The notes: generated from the letters alone by a model not told the origin. Counted from the stretch's first letter, positions 1-11,816 are shown. The stretch: 64,000 nt of DNA from Pascua guehoae (GCA_001600415.1 BCJX01000002.1:3117165-3181164); one strand, 5' to 3'. Numbers and translations are program-made.

Positions 1-420
1 CCGCTCGGACCCAGCGTTGTGCCAATGGCACCGGCAGTCCCGATCGCACCAGTGGGCACAATGGGCCCCGTGACCCCCATTGTCCCCGTACCGACGGGCC
101 CCATTGTCCCGGTCCCAACGGGCCCAGTGGGCCACAGGCACGTCCCTCCATTAACCCCAATGAGACAACCCCAGTTCCTCTCCCCACAACCCCCGCCCCC
201 ACAGCAGTACCTCCAAGTACCCCAGCTCTACCACGCCCACACCGGGAGCGGTTACGCCGGCACGCCCATGCCGTCCACCCCGCACTCGCCCATGGCACCC
301 CTCGTCCACCCCGTGCCCGTCCACCCCGTCCAGCCCGAGCAGCTTATGCCGCGCCATCTCTTTCCGCCGAGTAGCGAGTACGCGTCGCGTCGCTCGTCCC
401 GCCGCTTGTCCATGCAGTAG
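1..420 (+). CDS. C-terminal part of a proline-rich protein (5' truncated by window edge)
   Basis: The frame is open from base 1 (first codon CCG) to a TAG at 418-420, so only the last 139 residues are visible and the real start lies outside the window. The sequence is dominated by Pro, Val, Thr and Met in short repeats of the type PVPTGPIVPVPTGPVG, then a Gln/Pro-rich stretch (residues about 50-75) and a second Pro/His/Val repeat (HPVPVHPVQPEQ). The tail is basic and Ser-rich (SRRSSRRLSMQ), resembling RRxS kinase sites. No fold, signal peptide or membrane segment is visible. It looks like the disordered tail of a regulatory or cell-surface protein; the identity of the full protein cannot be judged from this piece. 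Confidence 0.6.
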   Translation, partial: PLGPSVVPMAPAVPIAPVGTMGPVTPIVPVPTGPIVPVPTGPVGHRHVPPLTPMRQPQFLSPQPPPPQQYLQVPQLYHAHTGSGYAGTPMPSTPHSPMAPLVHPVPVHPVQPEQLMPRHLFPPSSEYASRRSSRRLSMQ

Positions 421-982
421 AGCGGCCCCGCTCCCAGATGGAGGGGGGGTTCTTAGCTATATTACCCAGCCACCCATCTATCTATGGAGAGAAATGTGGA
501 TATATCGAGTTGAGACGTGTATGCTATGCCATGTATGTATCATGACCACATGGATGTTATGGACAATGACCTTTTGAATTGACAAACATTGTGCTTGTCG
601 TTGATGAGTTGGGCCTGCACTTACCACCGCACAATGGGCCTTCCAAACCTTGTACGAAACGGACCGGGGCACAGGATTAGTTGTACCAGCGATATATGTG
701 CACAACCGCTATGTTTCTGTTGTGGGAATCGTCCACTCGTGGTGTCGGTCGGTCCGTTGTCGTCAATCTTGATTCAACTTTGGCTTTGTACTCTCTCTAA
801 CTCGTTCGCCTCGCTTCGACAACAATTCCAAAAGGACAGTACAGCCGTCAGTAGTTGGCACGACAGCAGCCAAATATTGGGGGCTCTTGGGCCAGAATCT
901 AATCGCCCACCACCACAGGTGGGTTCTGATGTTGTGTTGTCAAGGTGCGCTGTTGTCTTGTTCTTAATCTTACAGCTTGATC
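421..982. other. Intergenic, no gene seen
   Basis: Follows the stop of the proline-rich gene. It is richer in A+T than the flanking genes. Open frames here have no recognisable protein-like features. A possible splice acceptor (cttacag, ending at 975) lies just before the cysteine-rich relic that follows, but no upstream exon with a signal peptide could be recognised. Confidence 0.5.
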
Positions 983-1171
983 ATGTTGACAAGCGACTAC
1001 TTGAGCCACCAATTAGGCTACGTCGACGGCGCCTGCCCGAATAACCCAGACGACATCAAGTGCTGCGGAGGGTAACGGTGCTTGTGGGTTGAGGATGGTC
1101 GCTGTCCAGGTGGTGAAAATATTAAATGCATCCTAATGGGAGGATGCTCAGACTTCGGGCGGCTCGCGTAG
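983..1171 (+). pseudogene. Relic of a small cysteine-rich secreted-type protein, interrupted by an in-frame TAA
   Basis: One frame from ATG 983 to TAG 1169-1171 is broken once, by TAA at 1073-1075. Before the stop it reads ...GYVDGACPNNPDDIKCC, and after it, in the same frame, CLWVEDGRCPGGENIKC. Both halves match the pattern [GD]xCPxx..[DN][VI]KC. The second half aligns with CVWIADDRCPFGQDVKC of the intact small secreted protein at 32853-33077: 9 of 17 positions are identical, including all three cysteines, Trp, Arg and Pro. No signal peptide is encoded directly upstream, although a CTTACAG acceptor at 969-975 would allow a lost or unrecognised first exon. The simplest reading is a decayed member of that family. 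A real gene with a stop polymorphism, or an assembly error, is the alternative. Confidence 0.5.
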
Positions 1172-2415
1172 AAGTTATGCCAACGAATAAATGTGCAACG
1201 GGTGATAAGGGGATGGACTTGTCCATCCGATGTATGAGCAAGGGGAGGTCGGATCCGCTCTGGCAACGAGGGCGTTGACAGGCTCGTCGGGGCTCCGTGG
1301 GTTAGCACAAGCTGCGTTCAAAGATTCGATAATCAAGGCGATGGAGCAGGTATCGAGGTCATTGAGGTTGAGAGGATTCTGAGGCATGGCAATGCATTCT
1401 GGTTTCTTGGACACATGTGGAGACTGCAGACAGCCGAGCAGCCGGTACTTATTGAACGTTTGAGCCGCCGATCCGCCGATCGAGCGATCGGCCGCACACA
1501 TGGGCCCACGTGTGCGCCAAGAAGATTCCGACTGTATAAAGCCATATGACCTCAGCACTCGATGTTGTTGGTACAGCTTTCGTGAACACCAAAAGGTCGC
1601 AGGTCGGTGATGGTTGCTGCGACCAGTACCGAGGTCGGAGTCGAGGTGCAAGCCGAAGCCGAGGCCAAGGCCGAGGTCACGTATCCTCACTGGTTTGCAT
1701 TGCCACCATGGACGGAGATGTAGACGCCTTCCGTTTGGTGGCGTTGAGGGGTTTGAAACCGGCTCAAGAGCCGAACGTGCTGTCCCGCTGATGCGGACGA
1801 GTTTATCCCTTTATCCCTTTATCCATGAACACCCATACGCGCGCTGGGCGGCCTTGATGGGCGTGCGGGGCGGGCATGGGGTGCCTGGCTCACATGACGC
1901 CAATATCCGCTGCCCTGAGAGCACGCTGAGAAATCACCGCGCGACCTGGGCTCGTATGCCTTCCCAAGACATGCGCGACATGCGCGACATGCGCGACGGG
2001 ATATACCAGGTCGGCCGGGCGGGCTCGATAACCATCTCCGTCCTCTGCGGCCCTGGCGGGCCACCTCCGACGAGGTCGGGCATGCTCTTGTGCCGTAGAA
2101 GAAAAAAACTTGCCTACCTCCCGAGGCTGACCCAATCAAGCACAAGGACCGAAAGTGCCGACGCCGATGCCGAGCACTAGCGTGGCCTTGCCCCGCATGC
2201 CTCCCTATGCCCACTGGGCCTGCACATTCCGGTGTGCTCTTGTGCATATTTACCCAAAACAAAAAATGGAATGCGAATTCATAACCCGCTGTTTCAAGGT
2301 CACTCACCACCCCACACACGCACGAACACACTACTGTACTACCACGCACTACCGCAACTCTCATCGTACACTCTAGTTGTGTGTGCCGACTTAGCTCGAC
2401 GCTACTGCTGGTGCC
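1172..2415. other. Intergenic region upstream of the ABC transporter
   Basis: No gene recognised. It contains purine-rich GAGGTC/GCCGAG-type hexamer runs (about 1628-1680), a TTTATCCC triplication (about 1803-1823) and a 9-bp tandem repeat. A long minus-strand open frame that runs from here into the ABC gene is the mirror image of ABC coding sequence. The last 150 bases (CACAC- and CACTAC-rich) are probably the ABC transporter 5' leader. Confidence 0.5.
1971..1997. repeat. 9-bp tandem repeat, three perfect copies
   Basis: Three head-to-tail copies of ATGCGCGAC, about 420 bp upstream of the ABC transporter start. Possibly a simple slippage repeat or a promoter element array. Confidence 0.8.
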
Positions 2416-5400
2416 ATGAGTACGCCACCGCCACAGCAACCCCCCACGCCCGCCACACTCGACGACACGGCGAGTGTCACCGCCAGCACCGATATTATGA
2501 CCGTGATTGCCGACAGGGGGACAGGACCATCGAGCATCCCACCTGCGTCGACGGCGTTTGCGTCGCCGACGCCAAGCGAAAAGGACGACGACGACGGAAT
2601 GTGGTCGTTTGCCGAGCAGCTCAGAGTGAGTAGAACAAACAGGCGATCTCACTGTTGTGTGAAGTTGGGTCGGCAGTCTGTGCACCCACTGGGTACATTC
2701 TCCACTGGCATCGGAATGTCGGTCGACACGAGACAGATGAGTGTGGCGGTGGTGGCCAAGCCACAAGCTTGTCTCTCTCGCCCACACACTGCCACACACA
2801 CGCACACTCCACCACCGTCCTCGTACACTACCAATACTAACCATCCTTTTCAGGCCGACCAGCGCGCTTTGGAGCAACGCGGCATTGTCCCCACGCGCAA
2901 CCTCTCGCTGACATGGGACCACCTGTCTGTGCGCGGCGTCGGTGGCTCGGACGATGTTGTCTTTGCGCCCGACATGGGTGCGATTGTGGCCCCGTGGAGC
3001 GTGGCGATTCAAAAGAAGAAGGTTGAGGCGTACACTGCGGCGATGCGGGAAAAGGCCGGCGAGGTGCCCACCAGTGACTCGATGCACTGGGTCAAGGGCA
3101 TGCACACGCCCAAAAAGGGCGAGCCCGGCCTCCGCAAGGGACAACGGTACTTGCTGAAAGACTTTTCGGGTGTCTTGAAGCCTGGAGAGATGATGCTGGT
3201 CGTGGGACGCCCCGGGTCGGGGTGCACGACGTTCCTCAAGGCGCTCGCGGGGCTTACCGACTCGTACGCGGGTGTCGACGGCGACGTCTACTATGGCGCG
3301 CTCAAGGCGGGATCCAAGGCGATGAAGCCCCTGATTGCCGACGTCTCGTTCAACTCGGAAGAGGACCTGCACGACCCAAACCTCCTCGTCGGGCGCACCA
3401 TGGACTTTGCGCTCCGCAACCAGACGCCGTCGCGCGAGGCCCGCCCGCTCGTCGACGGAAAGCCCATGTCGGCCAAGGCGTGGCAGGACAAGACCAAGCA
3501 CACCCTCCTCCGTGCCTTTGGTATCGAGCACACGGACCGCACAAAGGTCGGCGACCAGTACGTCCGGGGCGTCTCGGGTGGCGAGAGGAAGCGTGTCTCG
3601 CTCGCAGAATTTTTGTCGACCGACGCCCAGATTCAGTGCTGGGACAATGCCACTCGCGGTCTCGATGCGAGCACTGCACTCGCTTTCGCCCGCGTGTGCC
3701 GTACCCTGTGTGATGTGGCAAACCACATCAACGTCGCGTCTCTGTACCAGGTGAGCCACGAGCGTCCTTCATTTCGTCGCGCTGCACAGCTAACATCGCC
3801 CAGGCGTCAAACGGCATCTACGACCAGTTTGACAAGATTTCCGTCATTGCAGAGGGCCGCCTGCTCTACTACGGCCCGCGCGCCGAGGCCCGCCCGTACT
3901 TTGAGGCACTCGGATTTGAACACATGGAGGGTGCCAACACGGCCGACTACCTGACGGCCGTGACTGCTCTGAACGAACGCAAGATCCGCGCCGGATTCGA
4001 GGGCCGGGTCCCGTCTACGGCGGCCGAGTTTGCGGCCATTTACCAGCAGAGCGATGTGGCGGCGCGCATGCGCGCAGAGGTCGACGAGTGGCTCGCCAAC
4101 ACGTCTGCGCGCGAGGCCGAGACCGAGGCCGCGCAGCAGTCGGCTACGCTGCGCAAGGCAAAGTGGGCCCTCAAGCGGTTCCCCCAAAAGGGCACGTTTG
4201 CCACCCAGATCAAGGCGGCCGTCATCAAAGAGGTCCAGCAGCGCTGGGGCGACCAGTGGAGTCTGTGGGCGCGCCAGGGGACGACACTCGTCACGGCCTT
4301 GATCAACGGTTCCCTCTTCTACAACATTCCCGACACGACAAACGGCATCTTCCTCCGTGGCGGTGTCTTGTTTATGATTGTCCTGTTCCCGGTTATTCTG
4401 TCGTTTGCCGACCTCGCTGCCGCGTTTAGCGGCCGCCAGGTCCTGGCCAAGCACAAGGCCTACTCGATGTACCGCCCCAGCACCATCCTGCTCGCCCAGA
4501 CCTTGGTGGACATTCCCATGTTCGCCGTGCAGATTTTCTTCTACGTCCTCGTCACGTACTGGATGGCCGGCCTCAAGTCTGACGCTGGCCTGTTCTTTAT
4601 CGCCGTTCTCTTCCCATTCCTGACTGCAAACGTCATGACGACCCTCTTCCGCGCCATTGGATACTTTTTCAACACGTACAATGACGCGTCAAAGGTCTCG
4701 GGAACAGTCTTCACCCTGTTTGTCCTGTACGCAGGATACGTCATCTACACCCCGCTCATGCACCCCTGGTTCTCGTGGATCCGCTGGCTCGACCCCATCT
4801 ACTATGCCCTCGAGGCCTTGATGGCCGGCGAGATGGAGAGTCTTACCCTCCAGTGTGTGCCGCCGCAGCTCGCCCCGTACGGTCCTGGATACGAAGGCCA
4901 ACCGGCCGGATGCGCCATTATCGGCGGCCAGCCCGGATCGACACTCGTCTCGGGTGCAGCGTTTGCACACGAGGGTCTTGCGTTCTTCTCGTCGCACCGC
5001 TGGCGCAACTTTGGTATTATCATGGCTCTCTGGGTCGGCGTCACTGTCATGGGCATGTGGTTCCTCGAGCGTCTTCCCGCCGCCGGGTCCACACAGGGTG
5101 TCACCCTGTACAAGCGTGGTGGCGGCGGCGCATTTGTGGCCGGCGCCGCCAAGCGTGGTACTGCGCCGCGCGACGAGGAGGAGGCCGGTATGGAGCAGCA
5201 AGTCGTCGAGAAGCCGCATGGCAACACGGAAAACGCTCAGCTCGTCTCGACCCACGGCACGACATTTACCTGGAAGAACCTGTGCTACACTGTCAAGGTT
5301 GACCACAAGGACAAGCAGCTGCTCGACAATGTTTCTGGCTACTGCAAGGCTGGCACGATTACCGCACTCATGGGCTCGTCGGGTGCAGGCAAGACGACGC

Positions 5401-7348
5401 TCATGGACGTTCTCGCCGCACGCAAGGACTCGGGTGTGATTACGGGCGAGGTTACTCTGAACGGCAAAGCGCTTCCGATTTCGTTCCAGCGTACTACCGG
5501 TTACTGCGAGCAGCTCGACGTCCACCTTCCCCAGGCGACCGTGCGCGAGGCCCTCGAGTTCTCTGCGCTCCTCCGCCAGGCCCGCCACCACACGGACGAG
5601 GAAAAGCTCGCCTACGTGGATACCATTATCGATCTGCTCGAGCTGCACGACATTGAGGACGCTATCATTGGTACGCCCGGCGCGGGTCTCGGTGTCGAGC
5701 AGCGCAAGCGTCTCACCATTGGTGTCGAGCTTGTGTCTCGCCCCTCGCTTCTCTTCCTCGATGAGCCCACATCCGGTCTCGACGGCCAGAGCTCGTACAT
5801 TATCGTCTCGTTCCTCCGCAAGCTCGCCGCTGCCGGCCAGTCGATTCTCTGCACCATCCACCAGCCCTCTGCCGCGCTCTTTGCCGGGTTTGACCAGCTG
5901 CTGCTCCTCAAGGCCGGCGGCCGCACCGTCTACTTTGGACCGATCACCGATGTGCCCCGCTACTTCAAGGACAATGGTGTCCGGTGGCCCACCGACGTCA
6001 ACCCGGCCGAGTACATGATTGACATTGTCTCGGGCGACCTGTCCCGCGAGCGCGACTGGGCCGAGGTCTGGCTCAAGTCGGACGAACGCACCCAGATGAT
6101 GGAGGACCTCGAAGAGGTCAAGCGGGAGAGCGCCCTCACCGCTATCCACACCGAAGAGGACGAGCACGAGTACGCAGCCACGTTCTGGACCCAGGTCCGC
6201 CTCGTCACCAAGCGCGCGTCCGTCCAGCTCTACCGCGACGTCGAGTACGTCATGAACAAGTTTATGCTCCACATTGTCACGGGTCTCATTATCGGCTTTT
6301 CCTTCTGGAGGGTCGGAAACGGCTACGCCGACCTCCAGAACCGCATGTTCTCCATCATGCAGATCCTCTTTGTCGCCCGTAAGTTACAGTGTCGCATAGT
6401 GCTATCGCAATGCTGACCCTCCAGCTGGTGTTATCGTCCAGACGCAGCCCAAGTTTATCGCCAACCGCGACATCTTTGAGGCTCGTGAGAAGAAGGGCAA
6501 GCTCTACTCGTGGCAGGTGAGCACATGCACTATACGACTCGCGAATTGATCAACTGACACCACAGGTCTTCTGCATCGGCGAGATTGTCGCAGAGTGGCC
6601 GTACCTCGTCATCTGTGCCTTCTTCTGGTTCATCTGCTGGTACCCGGCCTCGATCAACGACATGTCTGCCGGCGCTGCAGGCCCCGTGTTCCTCTGCATC
6701 GTCCTCTACGAGCTTCTCTACACTGGAATGGGACAGGTAAGCTGCCGCCTTCACATCGCGTTGGCATGGTTAAACTAACACTCTTTGCAGTTCATTGCTG
6801 CCTACGCGCCCAACCCGGTCTTTGCCGCCATGGTGCTCCCGCTCTTCTTCACGACCCTGGTCTCGTTCTGTGGCTTCATGGTTCCGTACCAGGCGATCAC
6901 CGCTTTCTGGCGTTACTGGCGTGAGTGCAGGAAGCAGGCCCCACCGTCTCAAACCGCTAGCGTACCACTAACACATGCAGTCTACTACCTCGACCCCTTT
7001 ACGTTCATCGTCCAGGGCATGCTCGTGTTCCCTATGCGCAATGTCGAAGTCGTGTGCAAGCCCCACGAATACGGCTACTTTGACCCGCCCGCGGGCCAGA
7101 CCTGCGGCCAGTACCTCGAGGAGTTTATGACCTTTGCCACTGGCTACGTCAACAACCCGAACGCGACCGCCGCGTGCCAGTACTGTGGCTTCAAGAAGGG
7201 CTCGGAATTCCTCGCCACCATGGAGATGAAGCGCTACATTGACGGGTGGAAGGGTATTCTCATCTCCCTCCTGTACGTCATTTCGAGCTACGCCTTTGTC
7301 TTCCTCCTCCTCAAGCTCCGCTCCAAGAAGACCAAGACGGCCTCGTAA
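2416..7348 (+). CDS. PDR/CDR-type ABC multidrug transporter (full-size, ABCG family)
   Basis: A plasma-membrane ATP-driven efflux pump of the fungal pleiotropic drug resistance family, in the reverse (NBD-TMD)2 layout. The seven-exon model is 2416-2625, 2854-3750, 3804-6378, 6425-6516, 6566-6736, 6791-6920 and 6981-7348, giving 1480 aa, close to the family norm. NBD1 has the asymmetric fungal Walker [10 protein letters not shown] (residues 188-196, Cys replacing the usual Lys), signature VSGGERKR and degenerate Walker B region [14 protein letters not shown]2 has a canonical Walker [10 protein letters not shown] but a degenerate signature ([11 protein letters not shown]) and [10 protein letters not shown]. 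Each half is followed by a hydrophobic domain, and an extracellular Cys pair region (CVPP...GCAI) precedes NBD2. This split of one canonical and one degenerate site is normal for Pdr5/Cdr1-like pumps. Likely substrates are azoles and other hydrophobic toxicants, but the sequence does not show specificity. Confidence 0.95.
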
Positions 7349-8052
7349 ATCCACGCCTAGACGACTCGGGGACGATGTTTGGACATTTATTACGGATAAT
7401 ACGCGGCCTCATCTCCGATGGGGTCCTTTAGATTGCATTGCTCCACTTTCACCACTCTGCGCTGCCGCCAATGGGGTGCAGGCCATCATATACATCTAGA
7501 CACAGTACACAGCATGTACCTTTTCTTGATTCAAAGGGGACCGCTACGCAGCCCATTCGTCGTTAAGCAGAGTTCGGGACCGCGGGCCGCGGGCCGCGGA
7601 TTGTTTCAAGAGACTGCAGAGGACGCATGGGGAGAGATGACAAGAAGCATCGGCGGATTTCCACTGCTTCGGCCTCGCATGTTGGTGGATCTTGTGGCCA
7701 TGTCTATGCACAACCATTCTTGGCCACCGTGCACGGCGCCGTCGGCCCGCGGCCCCCGGCCTTGGGGCATTGCATGTCTTGCGTTGCTGCGCTAATCAAC
7801 CATGTTGAACCAATCACGCCTTTAACAAACGTGCAAGCGCAAGTGGCGTTGAAATGTAGCGTCCAGGCTCAGGGTCTTTTTTCCAGGAACCATCAACTGT
7901 GACCGCTGAGGTCCTCATTTTTCCAAAATGGTGGCACCTGGCACCAACATCTCCACCATCGTCTACCATTTTGTCAGAGCGCAACTTGGGTCTCAGCGAA
8001 TGCGCTATTCAAGCAATGAGCATGGTGCTGGTCGTGTGATGCTTCTCGGGGG

Positions 8053-8058
8053 TATAAA
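8053..8058 (+). promoter_or_regulatory. TATA box (TATAAA), target gene unclear
   Basis: GGGGTATAAAGAGG. It lies 344 bp upstream of the ZIP start and 46 bp upstream of a short ATG frame at 8099. It may serve an alternative ZIP transcript or an unannotated small gene. Confidence 0.35.
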
Positions 8059-8300
8059 GAGGCCCGAGCGTGACCTCTGGGTACATCCAACTGCCCATCA
8101 TGCTTGCACGGTTGGTTGCCGCGTTTGTGGGCTCGCACTTTTTTCCGACATAGTGTCCGTGGCTGATGACCACAGCGTCCTCACTTATCTAGTCTTGGCA
8201 CAAAGTCTTGGCACTGTGGGCACACAATGTCGACTTGCCAAGCACACTGTAGCGTCTGCGCTGCACTCGCGCTAACACTGTGTACTCTGGGTAGCCTGAC

Positions 8301-8306
8301 TATATA
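8301..8306 (+). promoter_or_regulatory. TATA box of the ZIP transporter gene
   Basis: GACTATATAGTAC, 96 bp before the ZIP start codon, a plausible distance for a short 5' leader. Confidence 0.5.
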
Positions 8307-8396
8307 GTACAGTCTTGACTGGATCCAGAACAGCTTTTTTTCATCCAGCCCACCCAGTTACAGCCGTTTTTTCCTTCTCCATCACCTCCTCCCGAC

Positions 8397-10090
8397 ATGC
8401 GTAGCGACTTGTCCCTCCTCGCCCTGCTGATTGCGGCGCCCGCGGTACTGGCGCAGAGCCAGACTGTCCCACCACCCCCGGCAGAGAGCACTGGGTGCGT
8501 TCTCCACGACGACCACTACCACTGCGACGGCCCCGCGACGCCCACCAGTGTGAGCCCGAGTGTGCCATCGCCCACGAACAGCGGAGCCTGCCACTGGCGT
8601 GAGTCTGAACAATCACGCATCGTGATGTCGGATTGAGTGCTGACCTGGTGCAGATGAGACACACTGGGACTGCGAAGGCGAGGAGCACGCCGACCACGAC
8701 CATGACGAGCACGCAGAGGGCGAAGACCATGACGACCACGACCACGAGTCGACCGATGCAGCTGCTTCCGCCGACCATGCCGAGGAGGCAGGAGCCTGTG
8801 TTATCCACGTCGGACACACGTAAGTTTTGCACACAAACTGCTTGAAGAGCACAATCTGACTCGCCCCAAAGCCACGGTGATTGCTCTGCCGAAGACTTGG
8901 CATGCGGGCAGATTCTGTTGCAAGAGTACAACATGCCTCTTCACATTGGCGCAGTCTTCATCATCCTCGTCACGTCGGGCCTCGGCGTCATGATCCCGCT
9001 TATTGCCGGCTGGCACCGCCACTCGGACGCGACTGAGAACCTCAACGCGTCGTCGTTTGGGCGCCGTATTGGCTTCTGGGGCAACTTTTTCTTCATTGCA
9101 AGGCACTTTGGTACCGTAAGTCGGAGCCTGAAGAATGTAAACAACTCCTCGGGAGCTGATGGTTCTAGGGCATCATCCTCTCCACGGCCTTCATCCACCT
9201 CCTGTTCCACGGCATCATCATGTTCAACAACGAGTGCATCGGACACATGACGTACGAATCGACCGCCTCGGCCATTGCCCTCGCCAGCGCGTTTGTCACG
9301 TTCCTCATCGACTTTGTCGGATCCCGCGCCGCCGCGTCGGCGCTGCACGCGCACCGCACCAGCGAGCCGTCATCGCCGTCGTCGCCGGGCACGGCCGCCG
9401 AGGAGGGCAAGGAGGCGCCCCACGAACCCTTTGACAGCGTCTGCGCCCACACCGAGGCAGTGCGCAAGGAGGAGCTGTGGCAGCTCTCGCTCCTCGAGGC
9501 CGGCATCATCTTCCACTCGTGCGTAGCTGTGCATGCGACAGTGTAACGGTGCTGACGAACACAGAATCATGATTGGCGTCACGCTCGGCGCTGGATCGGG
9601 CAGTGGCTGGACGACGCTTCTGATCGTCATCGTCTTCCACCAGTTCTTTGAAGGCGCCGCGTGAGTAGCCTGCCGTTCTCCCTCGAGATGCCACCGCTGA
9701 CAGTCCAGTCTTGGTGCTCGTATCACCCTTCTCTTCTGGATCTCAAAGTTCAAGCACTTCCTCTTTGGTCTCGGCTTTGCTGTAAGTGTTTATTCACCCA
9801 GACTCCACCGCCACCTGTGCTGACGTATCAAGCTCATTACCCCCATTGGCGTGGGCATCGGTATCGGCGTCCGCCAGTCGTTTGCCCAGAACGGAAAGGC
9901 CGCCCTGCTGTCGGTTGGTATCCTCAACTCGATCTCGGCCGGTATCCTCCTCTACACGGCATTCAAGCTCTTGGCCGTCGACTTTACGGCTGGCCCACTC
10001 CGCACTGCGCCCTGGAAGACGGTCGTCGTGGCCATCGGCTCCCTCATTGTCGGCATGATTGCCATGAGCGTCCTCGGCAAGTGGGCATGA
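8397..10090 (+). CDS. ZIP-family zinc/metal transporter (Zrt-like) with His-rich N-terminus
   Basis: A membrane importer of Zn2+ (possibly Fe2+). The seven-exon model is 8397-8598, 8654-8819, 8872-9115, 9169-9518, 9565-9660, 9709-9781 and 9833-10090, giving 462 aa with all phases closing. Residues 1-20 form a signal peptide (LLALLIAAPAVLAQ). They are followed by a lumenal/extracellular segment of about 100 residues with several Cys and a His/Asp/Glu cluster (HADHDHDEHAEGEDHDDHDH), a likely metal-sensing or scavenging region. Helices include GIILSTAFIHLL; the signature helix 4 HSIMIGVTLGAG; helix 5 HQFFEGAALGAR, which carries the metal-binding His and Glu; and ITPIGVGIGIGVRQSF. A variable, Ser/Pro-rich cytosolic loop lies between helices 3 and 4 (residues about 235-265). 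The intron 2 acceptor is AAAG rather than the usual CAG/TAG. The plus-strand neighbour upstream is the ABC pump; no functional link is implied. Confidence 0.92.
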
Positions 10091-10489
10091 GCGGGTTCTC
10101 ACTCTACGAAACAACATTCTTGGCTTAGACGGTCGACTGGGATATCGACCACGCAACGTGCCCCTAAATGCTAGGATTCACCAGGCAAATCCTATCTGTA
10201 GCTCGTACTAGTAATATGGCATGATGAATAGATACAGTAGACTGGCCTTGTGGTCCTGTGGTTCAACGTGTGGGTCGAGGCGAGCGGTGGACTATACATC
10301 CCAGCCAAGGGTGCTGCGTTTGATTTGAGACTGCGGGGGTTGGCCAGCTTTTCAAGAAAGATGACAACACTTGTCGACGTACAGCTTGGTCATACATACA
10401 TCTGCTCTGCTGGCTCTGGCACGCCAGGCACTCATCCACCACCGCCCCCCTCTGTGGGAAACGGCCCAGCTTCAGTATCATCAATCAAA
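10091..10489. other. Convergent 3' intergenic region
   Basis: Lies between the stop codons of the ZIP gene (plus) and the LOR gene (minus); it presumably holds both 3' UTRs. Nothing else seen. Confidence 0.6.
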
Positions 10490-11322
10490 TTATCCTGACC
10501 CCCCGCGCGCATCGTCAGCCTTGCACTCGTCCCACGCGAGGCACAGCGCAACGATGACGGACAGGTCGACGCCCGGCGCGACCGTGCAAAAGTACTTGCT
10601 GTGAGCAATGCCCCCCCTCGAGAGTGCAACGCCAAACATACCGTCTTCTTATTCTTCATGAGTTCCTTGCGGTTCCAGAACTCGCGAGAGAGAAGCGCCA
10701 CGACCTCGCCGGTATCGCGCAGCGTGATCTCGGCGTGGAAGCCGCCATGCGAGCCAATGAGCTCGAGGACCTGCCGGTTCGAGACGGTCTGGGTGAGGAG
10801 CGTCGCATGCAGCTTGATCTTCCCTGGTCGCGTCAGATGCAGCCCGGGGAGGATGACAACGGCACCAACATGCCCACTGGCGCTTGATGCTGAAGAGCTG
10901 CGTGCCTCGCTCGTCCTCTGCAAAGAATGTGCGCTGCAGTGCAGCGAGCTTGATGCGGATATTGAACAGCGGCTGCCCATCCACGTCTGAAATGTCTGCA
11001 CCGTGGTCAGTGAATGCGAGCAGCCAAGACCCCGACCGCACGCTTAAAGTCGCGCAAGTGAAACGTCTTGCCAGAGACATTGACCACGCCCCGCCCCTCC
11101 ACGTCAGTGACGAGGAACGCGTCCTGTGTCTTAGTCAGTCCCGAGTCTCGTCCATGCAAAACACGCCCAACCACGCACCTCTTTGAGGTGGGCGACTCTC
11201 TCCCTGAGCGAAATGGTAGTTTGCTCGTCGCGCACGCATTGGGGAAAGAGGAACAGGGGAGGCTCGACGGGGTCGAGCATTCGGAGCGCCGGCGCCTCGT
11301 CCTTCTTGCTCAAGATGCCCAT
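10490..11322 (-). CDS. LURP-one-related (LOR/tubby-like C-terminal fold) protein, copy 1
   Basis: Member of the LOR family, whose fold matches the tubby C-terminal beta-barrel and the scramblase fold; its molecular role in fungi is unsettled. The minus-strand five-exon model is 11322-11179, 11123-11042, 10995-10870, 10823-10642 and 10594-10490, giving 212 aa in closed phase. It starts MGILSKKDE, with Gly2 and nearby basic residues, so N-myristoylation is possible. Family landmarks in order are PLFLFPQCVRDEQTT, FLVTDVEGRGVV, DVDGQPLFNIR, FFAEDERGTQLFSIK, LLSREFWNRKEL and the C-terminal VAPGVDLSVIVALCLAWDE. The donor of intron 3 is weak (GTTGGT, with GTGCCG 3 nt away), so W/CW at that joint is uncertain. 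The last acceptor is a CAGCAAG tandem, and only the downstream AG keeps the frame. A second family member sits at 57443-58327. Confidence 0.85.
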
Positions 11323-11816
11323 TGTGGATATCGCCGAGAGTCGAGTGGCGAGCGTCAAAATGTTGAAGTACAGAGAGGCGGGAGTGTTTGCATATGAGTG
11401 CACTAGTCAAGAGAGGCCGGAGCGCTTGGTTTGAGCGTTGGTTCTGGCATGCGGGTATCGTCGGTTTCGCGTGGCTCCCATCTCGGCAGCATTGCCGCAC
11501 TGTATGACGTCACCCCAGTGCCCAAACCAACATTCCTGTGCTTGGCATCGAATCGGATCCGGCTCGCGCAATCTCGTTGAGCATTGTTGTGGCATTATCC
11601 CTTTGCAAACTGGACGTTTGCAGAAACTCTGCTCGTCTCCGACGTGGTCCAACACCAGATTTCAACCAGACACAGGCGACATAGTCCAAAACGAGAAGCA
11701 ACCTGGCCACAATGTTATTGGCGAAGCTGAACGGCCACCATACAGTCCTGCCCAGAGGGCAATGTGGCTGAGACCTCTCCTCAAATGTGGAAACTGAGGA
11801 ACGTTCCGTCCTTTAC

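Larger units (their letters stand above)
7349..8396. other. Intergenic region between ABC pump and ZIP transporter
   Basis: No convincing gene. The first ~150 bases are probably the ABC 3' UTR. Two TATA-like boxes (8053 and 8301) lie in the second half. A tiny hydrophobic reading frame starting at ATG 8099, 46 bp after the first TATA box, is described under findings. Confidence 0.5.

Noticed and set aside
1819..3759. 646-codon open frame on the minus strand
   Set aside because: It mirrors the coding sequence of the ABC transporter (GC-rich codons leave the opposite strand open), and its protein has no family features.
4689..6272. 527-codon minus-strand open frame
   Set aside because: Antisense shadow of the ABC transporter third exon.
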